Part shown: in pieces, positions 1 to 9,522 of the stretch
How positions within the stretch are numbered: position 1 is the first letter of the stretch
Layout: each line of letters begins with the position of its first letter
Assembly: GCA_039707465.1 (NCBI GenBank)
Contig: CM077643.1
Span: 39,332,605-39,396,604, forward strand
Length of the DNA: 64,000 bases
DNA from: Rhabdophis nuchalis
Taxonomy: Eukaryota; Chordata; Lepidosauria; Squamata; Natricidae
Direction of reading: 5' to 3'
Program-made: the position numbers and the translations under genes
Notes under the pieces: generated by a model
What the model was told of the DNA's origin: nothing
The model's database searches: none
What the model saw: the letters and a program-made list of their open reading frames with translations, nothing else

Positions 1-140
1 ATATTTACAAAAGTAAATAATGCATTATTTCCTAAGATTGTTCCACAGGATCCCAGGAAAAGACGATATGATGAAGTCCCCCAGACCCTTCCTAGATGCC
101 TCTCCAGATGTTAGTTTGGAGGAGGATGAGATTGAGATTT

Positions 141-595
141 AGATTTATTTGATTTTTATACCACGCCTATCTCCCCGAGGGGACTCAGGGCGGTGCAGAG
201 GAGGTTAAAAAACAGTAATACAACACATAAGTAAAAGCAAACATACAATAAATAAGACTACAAATAATAAAATCAGATTAAATTAAAGTGTCCTGTGCTA
301 AAACATTCCCTAAAAGTTACCCATTAATTAAAATCAATTTAGAACAATTTAAAATTCAGTCTGTGGTGGTGCTCTCGGGGGCTAGGCTAGGCCAGCTAGA
401 TGAAAAAAATAGGTCTTCAACCATTGGCGGAAGAGGCGGAGGTCCGTGGTGGTCCGGAGGTCGGGGGTAGGTCGTTCCAGAGGGCTGGGCCCGCCACAGA
501 GAAGGCCCTTCCCCTGGGGGTCGCCAACCGGCATTGCCTGGCAGACGGCACCTGGAGAAGACCCTCTCTGTGCGAGCGAATCGGCCGAAGGAACT
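141..595 (-). mobile_element. L2-like LINE, 3' end fragment
   Basis: Read on the minus strand this is the last part of the L2-like reverse transcriptase frame plus 3' UTR. The C-terminal peptide ends with the LRTTTDLRLFRQWLKTY-type motif shared with the longer copies at 25757-28100 and 56626-59677. The 3' terminus carries the CGGTGC/GGGACTCAGGGCGG stem-like motif followed by A-rich DNA. It is strongly 5' truncated and frameshifted, so it is a dead copy. Confidence 0.85.
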
Positions 596-599
596 AGCA

Positions 600-1260
600 G
601 TGAAAGAATCGGCCGATGAACCAGCAGCTGAGGGCTACAAGTCAGGAGTTGAGGGGCCAAGTACAGGGGAGCAACCAGATGAGTAGCTGGATGAACTAGA
701 GACAGGAGAGACACAGTTGCAGCTGGGAAGCCCAGAGGCTTTGGGTGGAGAGGGAACACAATTGAAGCTGGTCAGTGGACAGAAAAAAAAATTACCTCCT
801 CCTTCAGATTCGAGAGAGCACATAGGGTTGAGAGGAGGCAGGCACAAAGAAGGTCAGCCAGGCTACTTGCAAGGAGGCAGTCTCACCCCTCTTGATGAGC
901 TGCACCAGGAAGTAGTTATTTAGCTCTGCAAGGGGAGTGAAACAATGCTTGGAACAACCTGCCCAGTTCCTTGCTGTGTGTTCCTGCATTGTAGCTCTTC
1001 AACTGTGGCCGTGGCCTTGGCCTTGCCTTACGGACTTGCCTTGTCTTGCCAACTTGCTTTTGCCTTAGGGACTTGCTTTTGCTTAGTGGACTGGACTTGC
1101 CTCTGCTTTGAGGACTAGTATTGGCTTCTTTTGATTAGCCTGTGGAAGTCATTGGGGCTGGGGCTGGCACAGGAAATTTCTGGGGAATACTAATTCAGGC
1201 TTGAAAGCCTTAATAAAGATTCCCAGCACTCATGGTGTCAGTGTGAATGGAACAGCACAG
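600..1260 (+). other. Unclassified stretch, LTR-like
   Basis: No gene is supported. The first part has a broken acidic coding-like segment, and around 810-850 it weakly resembles the solo LTRs at 41991-42457 and 50813-51393. An AATAAA lies near 1211 in a context like an LTR polyadenylation region. I could not define TG/CA ends or a target duplication, so the LTR reading is tentative. CTTGCCTT-type imperfect repeats fill 1010-1120. Confidence 0.3.
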
Positions 1261-1336
1261 GCAACTGCATTAAAGAGTTGCAGACTGGTACTGTTTTGCA
1301 TCCATGCACACTAAATAACTTGTGGCAAACATATAG

Positions 1337-1480
1337 AACATGCCTTCTTCCTGTTTTCCCATAACAACAACCCTGTGAGGTGTATTCGACTGAGAAAGAG
1401 TGACTGGCCCAAAATCACCTAGCTGGCTTTCATATCTAAGGTAGGGCTAGAACTCATGGTCACCCAGTTTCTAGCCTGTA
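1337..1480 (-). mobile_element. tRNA-derived SINE with MIR/CORE-like body, fragment
   Basis: The plus strand shows the complement of a body found four times in this window (also 18296-18512, 21060-21282, 60885-60999): an ATAACAACAACCCTGTGAGG segment, then GAGAGTGACTGGCCCAA and CACCTAGCTGGCTTTCAT. On the minus strand this resembles the CORE of MIR-like SINEs. The 5' tRNA-like head is incomplete. Confidence 0.6.
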
Positions 1481-2048
1481 TATCCATGGGAAAGTGTGTT
1501 GGTTTCTTATCTTCTCTGGCTGAAAGTGTTGATATAGCAACCGTACATGCTGACAAAACTGAAAATTGGCCACAGCAGGGTGCAACTATCAATATCTCTT
1601 GGAGAAGGAAAATCATGTGTTCCTCCAGTCAATGAAAGGTGAGTCTGCTGTTAAAATGCCTGCTCCACCAAACTGACAAACTCATTCCTGTCTTTTTAAT
1701 CACCTTTTGTTGGAGTCCAGCCCTGGCTAACACACTCTGGAGTGAGATTCTCACCATGTAATTATTGTAACAGACAGTTGTGCATCCAGGAAAAAATATG
1801 GAAATGCTGTAACTCCTTGTTTGGCTTGTGATGGATGAAAAGCAGGAATTGAAGGACTCAGAGGTGAATTTTTCCCCCCTGCCTGTGGCCAAATAAACAT
1901 AAACACTTGGACACTGGCATTGAATTGATGTCTTCCATTGGGGCACAGCTTCTTCCACCTCCAGCTTCCAACATGGCTAGTCACTTTGAATTATTTTGAG
2001 ACCTGTTCTAAAAGGGGGCAAGACTGAACATCCTTCCTTCTATATTAT
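1481..2048. other. No recognisable gene
   Basis: Short frames on both strands lack recognisable motifs. I see no splice-bounded exon and no repeat shared with the rest of the window. Confidence 0.4.
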
Positions 2049-2175
2049 AGTTCAGACAGGGGTTGGCAACCTTAAACACTCAAAGAGCCACAAAGGTCCT
2101 AACTGAAAGCCCCCCATTCAATTCTGGAGCCAACCGGAAGTCCGGTTCCTCCACCATAGTCTCCTCCTAGCAAAG

Positions 2176-2180
2176 GGTAC
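2176..2180. repeat. Target site duplication of the gypsy element, left copy
   Basis: GGTAC directly precedes the left LTR and recurs at 7175-7179 directly after the right LTR. Five base pairs is the usual length for Ty3/gypsy integrases. Confidence 0.92.
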
Positions 2181-2478
2181 TGTTAGATCAGACAAAGGAT
2201 TCCGACTCAGGCATGGTCAAAACAACAGGAACGTTTATTCACACTATTTACAACACACACAAGATTCAACTGGCAAGGTTTCTTCTCTGGCAACCTCTTA
2301 TATAGAGTTACCAGGCAGGAAACTCCTAGCAAGCAGTTGCAACATTGTAACTCCTTTCCAGACAGATTCCAGACAGCTTGTCTCTGTTAATCACTGCAGC
2401 TGCTGGCTCAGCTCCGGAATGCGGTGACTCATAGGTTACCAGACGAGTTGTCTGGGACATAGGCTTGGGGACTCAACA
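2181..2478 (-). repeat. 3' LTR of gypsy element
   Basis: The 298-bp repeat begins TGTT and ends AACA, matches 6877-7174 base for base by eye, and is bounded by GGTAC. In element orientation it contains a TATATAAG box (plus-strand 2297-2305) and an AATAAA polyadenylation signal (plus-strand 2233-2238). The last 13 or so codons of gag-pol and the TAA stop (2436-2438) lie inside this LTR. Confidence 0.95.
2233..2238 (-). terminator. AATAAA polyadenylation signal in the 3' LTR
   Basis: TTTATT on the plus strand is AATAAA in element orientation, downstream of the TATA box by about 65 bp. This fits transcript processing at the R/U5 boundary. Confidence 0.7.
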
Positions 2479-5400
2479 CTCCTTCCCCCATAGTCAGTGC
2501 GCATGTGTCTAGGTTCTCTGTCCAACACAGTACATGCGCACGCGTAGTCGTTCAGATAGGCGGGGCGGTGTCGGGTCCGCCCTGACCGCCTTAGTTCTTG
2601 AGGAGGCTCCTCCCTGTGGGACACGGAGCCTTCGCCTACGTCATCGCGGCCTGCCCTCGGAGGTGGAGTCGCCGTAGGCGGCAATGCCGACCCTAGCAAG
2701 TCCGGGTGAGGTGGCGTGGCGACCGGGCTTGAGGTAGTTGGCCTTTGCTGGCGAGTATTATTCTGGTAGGGTGGTTCCCCGATGGGCGAGGCCCCCAGCT
2801 GAGAGTCAGATTGGGCTGTGAGGTCCTGGCGGTCTCCCCGTGCTGTTCCCGCCGATACGAGGTCTGGACCGGCTAGGGACTCCGGGGTTCCAAACAACTG
2901 CTCGGCTTGAGCAGAGAACAACGGCCCAACGGGGGCCAACGGGCAGGAACGGCCTGGCGTGGTGACTGCTGTTTCGGGCAGGCGGCGCCTCAGTTGATCC
3001 AGGTGGCGCCGCCACTCGGATCCATCCTGAAGGCCGACTCTGTAAGAACAGGGTCCGGTTACGTCCAAAATGGTTGCGGCAATCCATCGCGGCTCCCCTG
3101 AAAAGTTCCTTGCCCAAACCAGGTCCCCAATTTCAAATAAACGAGGAGTGGGAATCTGCAGGTTGCCCCTCTGCAACCCGTCGTAATCGGGGTGCAGTCT
3201 GTCCAGAGTGGTCCGCAAGCGTCGGCCCATCAAGAGCTCCGCGGGGCTTTTCCCTGTGGCTGGGCAAGGTGTGACATGCTGTCCCAAAAGGTACGCGGCC
3301 ACCCTTGCCTGCCAGTCCCCTTTATCCAAACGGGGCAAGGCTTCCTTGGCTGAGCGCACGGCTCGTTCCGCGCGTCCATTAGACGCCGGGTGACAAGGGG
3401 CGACCGGCGCGTGGCGGATCCCTTGGGTGGCCAGAAAGTCCAAGAAGGTGGAGGATTGAAATTGGGGTCCATTGTCGGACACAACGACGTCCGGCAACCC
3501 GTGGGTCGCAAACAGACGGCGCAAGGCACGCACCGTGCTCTCCGCTGTGGTGGAAGCCATGAGAATCACCTCCACCCAGCGTGAGAACGCATCCACCACC
3601 ACGAGGAAATTCTGGCCATGGAAGGGACCCGCGAAATCCAAGTGGAGCCTGGACCATGGGCACCTGGGGGCGTCCCACTCCCTCGGCGGGGAGACCGGCG
3701 GGGCCGGCTGGGACGATTGGCAGGAGGAGCAGGCGGCCACCCATTCCGCCACTTCAGCGTCCATGCCGGGCCACCAGACATAGCTCCGGGCCAATGCCTT
3801 CATACGGACGATGCCTGGGTGGTTGGCATGGAGCGACTGAAGAACCATGTGCCGGAGAGGGGAAGGGACGATGACCCGATCTCCCCAACACAAGCACCCG
3901 CAATGGAGCGAGAGCTCCAGCTGGCGTGACTTGTAAGGCCGAAAGTTTTCAGCCACACTGCCCGAAGGCCAGCCCCTCAGCACCCATCGGCAGACCTGGG
4001 CGAGGACGGGGTCTGCGCAGGTGTGAGCGGCAACGGCGGAAGAGGACAGGGGCAAGTCCGACTCCGCGACCATCAGGACAGAGAGAGCAGGCACAGGGGC
4101 CGGATCCGGCCCCGGGAGAGGGCAGCGGCTTAGGGCATCAGCATGCCCTATCTGCTTGCCAGGACGGTATAGCAGCGTATAGTCATACGCTGCCAGGAAT
4201 TCCGTCCAGCGGGTCATCCTGGGCGACAGGATGGGGGGTGTCGGACGGTCACCGGCCAATAGCCCAAGGAGCGGCTTATGGTCCGTGACAACAGAAAAGG
4301 TCCGCCCATAGAGGTAATTGTGGAACTTCTTAATCCCGGACACTACAGCCAAAGCCTCCTTGTCGATTTGGCTGTAGTTTCTCTCCGTTTGAGACATTGT
4401 CCGGGAGTAAAAAGCAATGGGGGCTTCCGAGCCGTCTGGAAAGACGTGGCTAAGGACAGCCCCCAGGCCAAAAGGGGAGGCATCGCACGCAAGCGTCAGA
4501 GGAAGCCTGTCATGGTACTGGACTAGTACCGCATCTGACGTGAGCATGGCTTTGACAGCCGCGAACGCGTGTGCTTCGCGGCTGCCCCAGTGCCAGGCCG
4601 CGGATCGGTCGAGCAACCGATGCAGCGGCTCGGCTAGCGATGCCTTATGGGGAATAAACGGCGCGTAGAAATTCAAAAGGCCGAGGAATGCCTGCAGCTC
4701 CGTTTTGGAGGCAGGAGTGGGGGCCTTTTGGATGGCCTCGACCTTGGAGGGGGTTGGGTGAATTCCTTGGGCGTCAATCATGAAACCCAGGAATTCCACC
4801 CTAGGCGCAGCAAACGTACATTTGCTGCGTTTCAACTTTAAACCCGCGCCCCTGAAAACTCTGAGGACCTTCCGTAACGTTTTGGCGAGTTCTGATATGC
4901 TGGAAGCAGCAATCAGGACGTCGTCAAAATACGGTACAACGCCAGGGAGCCCATGGAGCAGTCGCTCCATGAGGCTCTGGAAGATCCCCGGGGCTACGGA
5001 CACGCCGAATTGGAGACGGCGACAGCGGAAAGCCCCACGGTGGGTCACGATGGTCTGCGCTTCCGCAGCCTCGTCATCCACCGGGAGCTGTTGGTAGGCC
5101 TGCGCCATATCCAGTTTCGCGAACACTCGACCTCGTCCCAATGAGTGGAGTAGGTCTTGCACCACCGGAACCGGGTATGGGTTCGCCTGAAGCCCGAGGT
5201 TGATCGTCGACTTATAGTCGGCGCAGATCCTCACGGACCCGTCGGGCTTAATGGGGACCACAATTGGGGTCTCCCATTTCGCCTGATCGACGGGTTCGAG
5301 CACGCCCTGCGCCACCAATCGATCCAATTCCGCTTCAACCTTGGGCTTCAGCGCGAACGGCAGCCTGCGGGCCTTCAAGCGGACTGGAGCAACCTGGGGG

Positions 5401-6782
5401 TCCAAATTTAGGGAAACTGGAGTGCCTTTGTACGTTCCTAAGCTGCCATCAAAGACGTCGTTGAACTCTCTGATTACTTCGTCTACCGGAGAACTGGCTG
5501 GCACGCTGTGTACTCCTTGGACTGACAGTCCCAAGGCTGGAAACCAGTCCAATCCGATCAAGGCAGCTAGGGGTTTGGCCACTACCAGGATGGGAAGGGA
5601 TCCGTGGAAGGGGCCGTAGTCTACTCTCACTCTGTGCAGACCTAGAATGGGAATTTGTGAGCCCTGGTAATCTTTCAGGATCGTCGCCGTGGGGCCGAGA
5701 TCCCGCTTCCTGAGCTTGGGGCAAAGCTTAACTAAATGCGCCCAGGACATGAGTGATCTAGAGGACCCTGAATCTATTTCCATTTTTACCCCCACCCCCT
5801 CTAAGCAAACCACTGTTGACAGTCTCCTACTCTCTGCCTGGTCGTAGCTTAGAGCTGGGGGCATCTCCGCCAGCGCGAAGCAGTCGGTCGGCTGTGGCTG
5901 GTAGCGTCCTGAATGCTTCTGCGACCCTCGTTGTCCTGGTGGAACGGTTCTGGAGGCGGCAGCTGGCGTTGTCGCTGGAGCGGCAGCACGGCACACAGCT
6001 GCTAGGTGTCCTTTCCTGCCACATCTGCGGCACACCGATGCCTTGAATGGGCACTCTGGTCTCTGGTGGGCCCCTCCGCAGCCTAGGCAGTTCCCGGACT
6101 TCTGCTGCGGTGTGAATGCGCGATTTGGCACGTGCCCGGTCAGCCTCATGCAGTCCACACGGTCATCCTCCTCCAGCTCATCCAGCGGCGCTATTTCGTC
6201 TACCAGACACGCTCGCGGAGTGGGGAAAAGAGGAGGGCGCGCGCGGCCCATGTCGGATGTGGAGATCTCCGACAATTCTGTCACACGTGCTTCTTCCACC
6301 GCTTGCTCGAGAGTCAGGACAGTTTTTGAAAGCAAGCGGCGCTTTAGGCGGATGTCTCTTACGCCGCATACAAACTGCTCCAGTAGGGATTCCTCCAGGA
6401 AGCCAGCAGGGAACTCGCAGGGGATTGCGGTCGCTCTCAATTTCTGCAGGAACTCGGCTACCGACTGTTGCGGCTGTTGCACACATTGCCTGAATGCATA
6501 GCGATGCGCTATGCGGGAAGGCGCCGGCGCGTAGTGTGCTCTCAGGCGGCCCAGGAGATCGTCCCACGGCACTTCGTGCACCGCTGCGGGTGCTGCTATG
6601 GTTCGGGCGGTAGCAAACAATTCAGGGCCGCCGCACTGGAGGAATAGGCTCAGCTTCCTGGCAGGCGCGAGTTCGCCGTAGTCGCTGGCTATCAAGAAGC
6701 ACTCGAACCGGGCTAAGAAGGAAGCCCATTGTTCCTTCATCGGGTCGAACGGTGCAAACGGAGGCATTGTCGCCGTAGCCAT
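2436..6782 (-). CDS. Ty3/gypsy gag-pol polyprotein, intact
   Basis: One uninterrupted 1448-residue frame carries gag and pol without frameshift. Gag is about residues 1-300, with two zinc knuckles at 232-264 (CX2CX3HX4C, then CX2CX4HX4C) for RNA binding. An aspartic protease DSG triad is at 337-339. Reverse transcriptase follows, with catalytic YFDD at 618-621. RNase H shows D767, E809, D834 and a GHADALSR end near 879-886. The integrase has an HHCC zinc region (H985, H988, C1018, C1021) and DDE residues D1049, D1103 and E1139. PR-RT-RH-IN order defines Ty3/gypsy. I see no chromodomain and no envelope gene. The ATG lies 94 bp inside the 5' LTR edge, and the stop lies inside the 3' LTR. High GC and an unbroken frame contrast with the decayed neighbours, so the insertion is young and possibly still competent. 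Confidence 0.95.
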   Translation of the reverse strand: MATATMPPFAPFDPMKEQWASFLARFECFLIASDYGELAPARKLSLFLQCGGPELFATARTIAAPAAVHEVPWDDLLGRLRAHYAPAPSRIAHRYAFRQCVQQPQQSVAEFLQKLRATAIPCEFPAGFLEESLLEQFVCGVRDIRLKRRLLSKTVLTLEQAVEEARVTELSEISTSDMGRARPPLFPTPRACLVDEIAPLDELEEDDRVDCMRLTGHVPNRAFTPQQKSGNCLGCGGAHQRPECPFKASVCRRCGRKGHLAAVCRAAAPATTPAAASRTVPPGQRGSQKHSGRYQPQPTDCFALAEMPPALSYDQAESRRLSTVVCLEGVGVKMEIDSGSSRSLMSWAHLVKLCPKLRKRDLGPTATILKDYQGSQIPILGLHRVRVDYGPFHGSLPILVVAKPLAALIGLDWFPALGLSVQGVHSVPASSPVDEVIREFNDVFDGSLGTYKGTPVSLNLDPQVAPVRLKARRLPFALKPKVEAELDRLVAQGVLEPVDQAKWETPIVVPIKPDGSVRICADYKSTINLGLQANPYPVPVVQDLLHSLGRGRVFAKLDMAQAYQQLPVDDEAAEAQTIVTHRGAFRCRRLQFGVSVAPGIFQSLMERLLHGLPGVVPYFDDVLIAASSISELAKTLRKVLRVFRGAGLKLKRSKCTFAAPRVEFLGFMIDAQGIHPTPSKVEAIQKAPTPASKTELQAFLGLLNFYAPFIPHKASLAEPLHRLLDRSAAWHWGSREAHAFAAVKAMLTSDAVLVQYHDRLPLTLACDASPFGLGAVLSHVFPDGSEAPIAFYSRTMSQTERNYSQIDKEALAVVSGIKKFHNYLYGRTFSVVTDHKPLLGLLAGDRPTPPILSPRMTRWTEFLAAYDYTLLYRPGKQIGHADALSRCPLPGPDPAPVPALSVLMVAESDLPLSSSAVAAHTCADPVLAQVCRWVLRGWPSGSVAENFRPYKSRQLELSLHCGCLCWGDRVIVPSPLRHMVLQSLHANHPGIVRMKALARSYVWWPGMDAEVAEWVAACSSCQSSQPAPPVSPPREWDAPRCPWSRLHLDFAGPFHGQNFLVVVDAFSRWVEVILMASTTAESTVRALRRLFATHGLPDVVVSDNGPQFQSSTFLDFLATQGIRHAPVAPCHPASNGRAERAVRSAKEALPRLDKGDWQARVAAYLLGQHVTPCPATGKSPAELLMGRRLRTTLDRLHPDYDGLQRGNLQIPTPRLFEIGDLVWARNFSGEPRWIAATILDVTGPCSYRVGLQDGSEWRRHLDQLRRRLPETAVTTPGRSCPLAPVGPLFSAQAEQLFGTPESLAGPDLVSAGTARGDRQDLTAQSDSQLGASPIGEPPYQNNTRQQRPTTSSPVATPPHPDLLGSALPPTATPPPRAGRDDVGEGSVSHREEPPQELRRSGRTRHRPAYLNDYACACTVLDREPRHMRTDYGGRSVESPSLCPRQLVW
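2479..2490 (-). promoter_or_regulatory. Polypurine tract of gypsy element
   Basis: In element orientation the bases directly before the 3' LTR read TGGGGGAAGGAG, an all-purine run after the first T. This is the expected plus-strand DNA synthesis primer. It is also translated, because gag-pol reads through it into the LTR. Confidence 0.85.
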
Positions 6783-6856
6783 GGTGAGGCTGTGCGTTGC
6801 GCTGCGCTCTGTTGTTGAAGTATTCGTTACCCGTTGCGTTCTAAGGCCACGGCCTG

Positions 6857-6876
6857 AATCCCACCTTCGTCGCCAG
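6857..6876 (-). promoter_or_regulatory. Primer binding site, probably tRNA-Ser
   Basis: One base after the 5' LTR, in element orientation, the sequence begins TGGCGACGAAGGTGGGATTC. Its complement ends CGTCGCCA, which matches the 3' end I recall for vertebrate tRNA-Ser(GCT) plus CCA. The tRNA assignment is from memory; the position and the TGG start are seen directly. Confidence 0.7.
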
Positions 6877-7174
6877 TGTTAGATCAGACAAAGGATTCCG
6901 ACTCAGGCATGGTCAAAACAACAGGAACGTTTATTCACACTATTTACAACACACACAAGATTCAACTGGCAAGGTTTCTTCTCTGGCAACCTCTTATATA
7001 GAGTTACCAGGCAGGAAACTCCTAGCAAGCAGTTGCAACATTGTAACTCCTTTCCAGACAGATTCCAGACAGCTTGTCTCTGTTAATCACTGCAGCTGCT
7101 GGCTCAGCTCCGGAATGCGGTGACTCATAGGTTACCAGACGAGTTGTCTGGGACATAGGCTTGGGGACTCAACA
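6877..7174 (-). repeat. 5' LTR of gypsy element
   Basis: Same 298 bp as 2181-2478, with TG/CA ends, followed by the GGTAC duplication at 7175-7179. No difference from the other LTR was found on reading. LTRs are identical at insertion, so divergence near zero means recent integration. Confidence 0.95.
6992..7001 (-). promoter_or_regulatory. TATA box of the 5' LTR
   Basis: Element-strand CTATATAAG, about 180 bp into the LTR and about 60 bp before the AATAAA. This is the arrangement expected for an RNA polymerase II LTR promoter. Confidence 0.65.
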
Positions 7175-7207
7175 GGTACTTTTTCCTCTACCTGATCTAA
7201 CCAAAAG

Positions 7208-7230
7208 CCCTAACCCTAACCCTAACCCCA
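7208..7230 (+). repeat. Short telomere-type repeat (CCCTAA)n
   Basis: Three full CCCTAA units followed by CCC sit inside the right half of the hAT-like element. This equals the vertebrate telomere repeat, but the tract is only about 23 bp. Confidence 0.9.
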
Positions 7231-7621
7231 TCAACTATGGAGCTGACTGGTGATAGGGAGCTGCAGCAGAGGGATGAAAGAGCTGCATGCGGCTTCAGAG
7301 CCATGGGTTGCCACCCCTGGCTCAGACTATTGTGTTTGTGTTTATAATGGCAAGAAACTCTAGGCCAGTGGTGAACCTAAGACACATCTGTCAATAGTGA
7401 CATGCCATGACATTTTTGGTGACACACCAGCATTCACCAACTCCTGATAACAACTATTCTGTGGAGGCCATAAGAGAATGGGATGTGGACTTTCACAGTC
7501 TCCTGAGCCTCTGAAAATCACCTGAGATGACCATGCTTTTGCATGGCTTCCAGACCCTCTGAAAATTAATTTTGCTTTACTTGTATTTCATTATTTGACA
7601 TTTTAAACAGATATTAACAGA

Positions 7622-7793
7622 TTAACAGAGTTGGGAGGGGCCTTGTAGGTCATCTAGTCCAACCCCCCCACCCAAGCAGGAGACCCTACACCATTTCCGA
7701 AAGATAGCAATCCAGTCTCTTCTTGAAAGCTTCCAGTGATGAAGTTCCCGTAACTTCTGAAGGCAACTTCTGTTCCATTGATTGATTGTCCTC
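7622..7793 (-). mobile_element. CR1 LINE 3' end fragment
   Basis: The plus strand carries AGAGTTGGGAGGGGCCTTGTAGG and TCTAGTCCAACCCC split by degenerate bases, the complement of the CR1 3' UTR end seen repeatedly here, then the complement of the last codons of the CR1 frame. It is strongly 5' truncated. Confidence 0.85.
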
Positions 7794-7873
7794 ACTATAT
7801 ATTTATATACTTTATAGCCATACATGATTGGACTGCATCTTTTAAATAAATTAATATGTAAAGAATTATTCCT

Positions 7874-8314
7874 AAAACAGTTGCTGAGGCGGAAGCCTTT
7901 ATTAAAAAACATTCCTCTGTCCTGGGCGAAGATCCAGGGGGGGCGGAGGGGGCCACGGCCCCGCCCACGGGGGACCAAGCAGGAGAAAAAGAAGATACAA
8001 TTGCCAAAAGACTTAGATCAAAAAAATGATTTTGCTTGCTTTTCTTTTTTCTTATTAACTTTTCTTTCTATTCTTTTTTGTACCAGGATGTTTGTACATG
8101 TCTGCCATCTCAGAATTGGAAATGTAATATGTAATATGTATACACTGGTCTTTATCTTGTAGTATTTTTTTTTTGATAAATTTGTTTACTATTGTTTTAT
8201 TATGTAGCCCGGGATGGGCCAAGGACTCTGACGCAAAGGTTCTCAAAATGTTTCTGTAACCCTTACCCCACCCTTCAGAAAATTGTTAAAACTCAATAAA
8301 ACTTTTTCAAAATC
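7874..8314 (+). mobile_element. ORF1-only L1-derived element, 5'-truncated copy
   Basis: The segment begins in the last 55 or so codons of an L1-type ORF1 (AVAEAEAF-like region, ending AKRLRSKK) and runs directly into a 3' UTR ending CAATAAAACTTTTTCA. Both parts match the full element at 30754-32740. A 13-bp target duplication AAGAATTATTCCT lies at 7861-7873 and 8315-8327. No ORF2 sequence lies between ORF1 and the 3' end, so the junction is shared by independent insertions. Confidence 0.85.
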
Positions 8315-8418
8315 AAGAATTATTCCTCTTTTGTTCAGGCAGGGGTGATGTGCCGGGGCAGTCAAGTTAGACATTTTCCAAACTTTTAACAAAAAGATTT
8401 GCCATCACTGCTCTAGGT

Positions 8419-8886
8419 GGAGCTCTGTAGGACACAGTCAAAGACACAAAAACAAAATCTTCTCAAGGACACAATGAAATTTACCTCATGATCCACAAAT
8501 GCTTACCTCTGAGCTACAAGAATAGCACCTATGAATCTAAAAATGAAACTGTAAGCCTTAAAAATAGCATAATATTTGACTAAATTTTGGACAGTGATTT
8601 CCATCCTCCTTCACCCTGGCTAGTCTAGTCTAGGAGTGATGGAATCTGAGGTCTATCAATAATTGGTGGGATTCATATATTGTCTACTCTTGGTTTACAA
8701 CAAGAATCAAACCTTGTTTTCTCTTTTAAATGAAGGTAGACAAGTGCCTACAACTGTTTAAGATTTGTCTCAACAGGTTGCAACATAAGACCTTGTCTAT
8801 CCATGGAGGCCCTAAGCTGGATCAGACTGGATTAGCACTAGAAAAAGAAATCATAGGAAAAGTCCAAGTTTATATACCAAACTGAG
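8419..8886. other. No recognisable feature
   Basis: AT-rich DNA without a credible frame. I see no match to the repeats elsewhere in the window. Confidence 0.4.
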
Positions 8887-9020
8887 AAGCGGATAATAAT
8901 GATGATAAAATAATAACTATAAAAGCCAAGGTAGTACCAATAGCAATAGGTGCTTTGAATGTAATCCCAAAACAACTGGAGCCCTACTTGACACCAAAGG
9001 CATTGACACGTTTTTCTTAG
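8887..9020 (+). mobile_element. R4/Dong-like LINE fragment
   Basis: Plus-strand translation gives KAKVVPIAIGALNVIPKQL, matching the C-terminal VVPIVIGALGAIPRGL region of the R4-like copy at 23957-24765. Only about 45 codons survive, preceded by an AAT-rich tract. Confidence 0.65.
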
Positions 9021-9522
9021 CATGTTTTCAGAAGTAGAGGAAACCAGTAAAACACTCCTAATGTTAACTCTGGAATGTTCTGCTTCTGTATTTTTTTATG
9101 TAATGGTAGACCATAATGTATTTTGTCAAGACACCAGAAATACTTGTTTTCCTTACACTCTCTTAGTTGGCTGTTCTTGCAAAGCAATGAGTAAGGTAGT
9201 AAAAATCCAGCTTCCTGTCCTTTTTCTGCTTATGTTAGAAGGACTATGTCCTGTTCAATCCATTTTGATGGATTTTTAAACTGTAAATAAACTGCAATCC
9301 ATTTCCATTTCCAAATTCCTCTAATTCTCTCTCCCTCTCAAACTTTTATGTGTGTGTGTGAGTGCGCACGTGCGCACACACACACATGCACACATGCAAG
9401 CATACATGTGGGTGCACATACACACACACTGAGTAAGAAAGTTGGGGAGAGAGGGAGGAAGGGAGAGACTTAATCTGCCTGGTTTAAATAGACCATAACT
9501 GAGTTGCAAAAATAGCAGTACC
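9021..9522. other. No gene; CA/TG-rich tract at 9350-9430
   Basis: Apart from the purine/pyrimidine alternating tract near 9350-9430 (TG, then GC-CA, then CA), nothing is recognised. Small frames have no motifs. Confidence 0.4.

Larger units (their letters stand above)
2057..7319. mobile_element. hAT-like non-autonomous element, split by a gypsy insertion
   Basis: The left end reads CAGGGGTTGGCAACC (2057 on) and the right end, reverse-complemented, reads CAGGGGTGGCAACCC (to 7319). These are terminal inverted repeats of hAT style. The flanks GTTCAGAC and GCTCAGAC agree at 7 of 8 bases if one terminal C was lost on the left. The body is only about 265 bp (2057-2180 plus 7180-7319), so it cannot encode a transposase. 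A GAGCTGCATGCGGCTTC motif near the right end is typical of such elements. The gypsy element interrupts it. Confidence 0.65.
7366..8410. mobile_element. hAT-type MITE interrupted by a CR1 tail and an L1-derived insert
   Basis: The left end is CAGTGGTGAACC and the right end complements to CAGTGATGGCAAATC. Flanks CTCTAGGC (7358-7365) and CTCTAGGT (8411-8418) agree at 7 of 8 bases, the hAT target duplication length. The inserts at 7622-7793 and 7874-8314 are younger. Confidence 0.75.

Noticed and set aside
382..759. 125-codon frame as a gene
   Set aside because: It is the frameshifted end of an L2-like RT frame joined by chance to unrelated DNA.
1629..1958. 109-codon minus-strand frame as a coding exon
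   Set aside because: No domain, no splice-site context and normal noncoding composition.
2181..7174. Endogenous retrovirus with envelope
   Set aside because: There is no frame after integrase and the domain order and 5-bp duplication fit a Ty3/gypsy retrotransposon.
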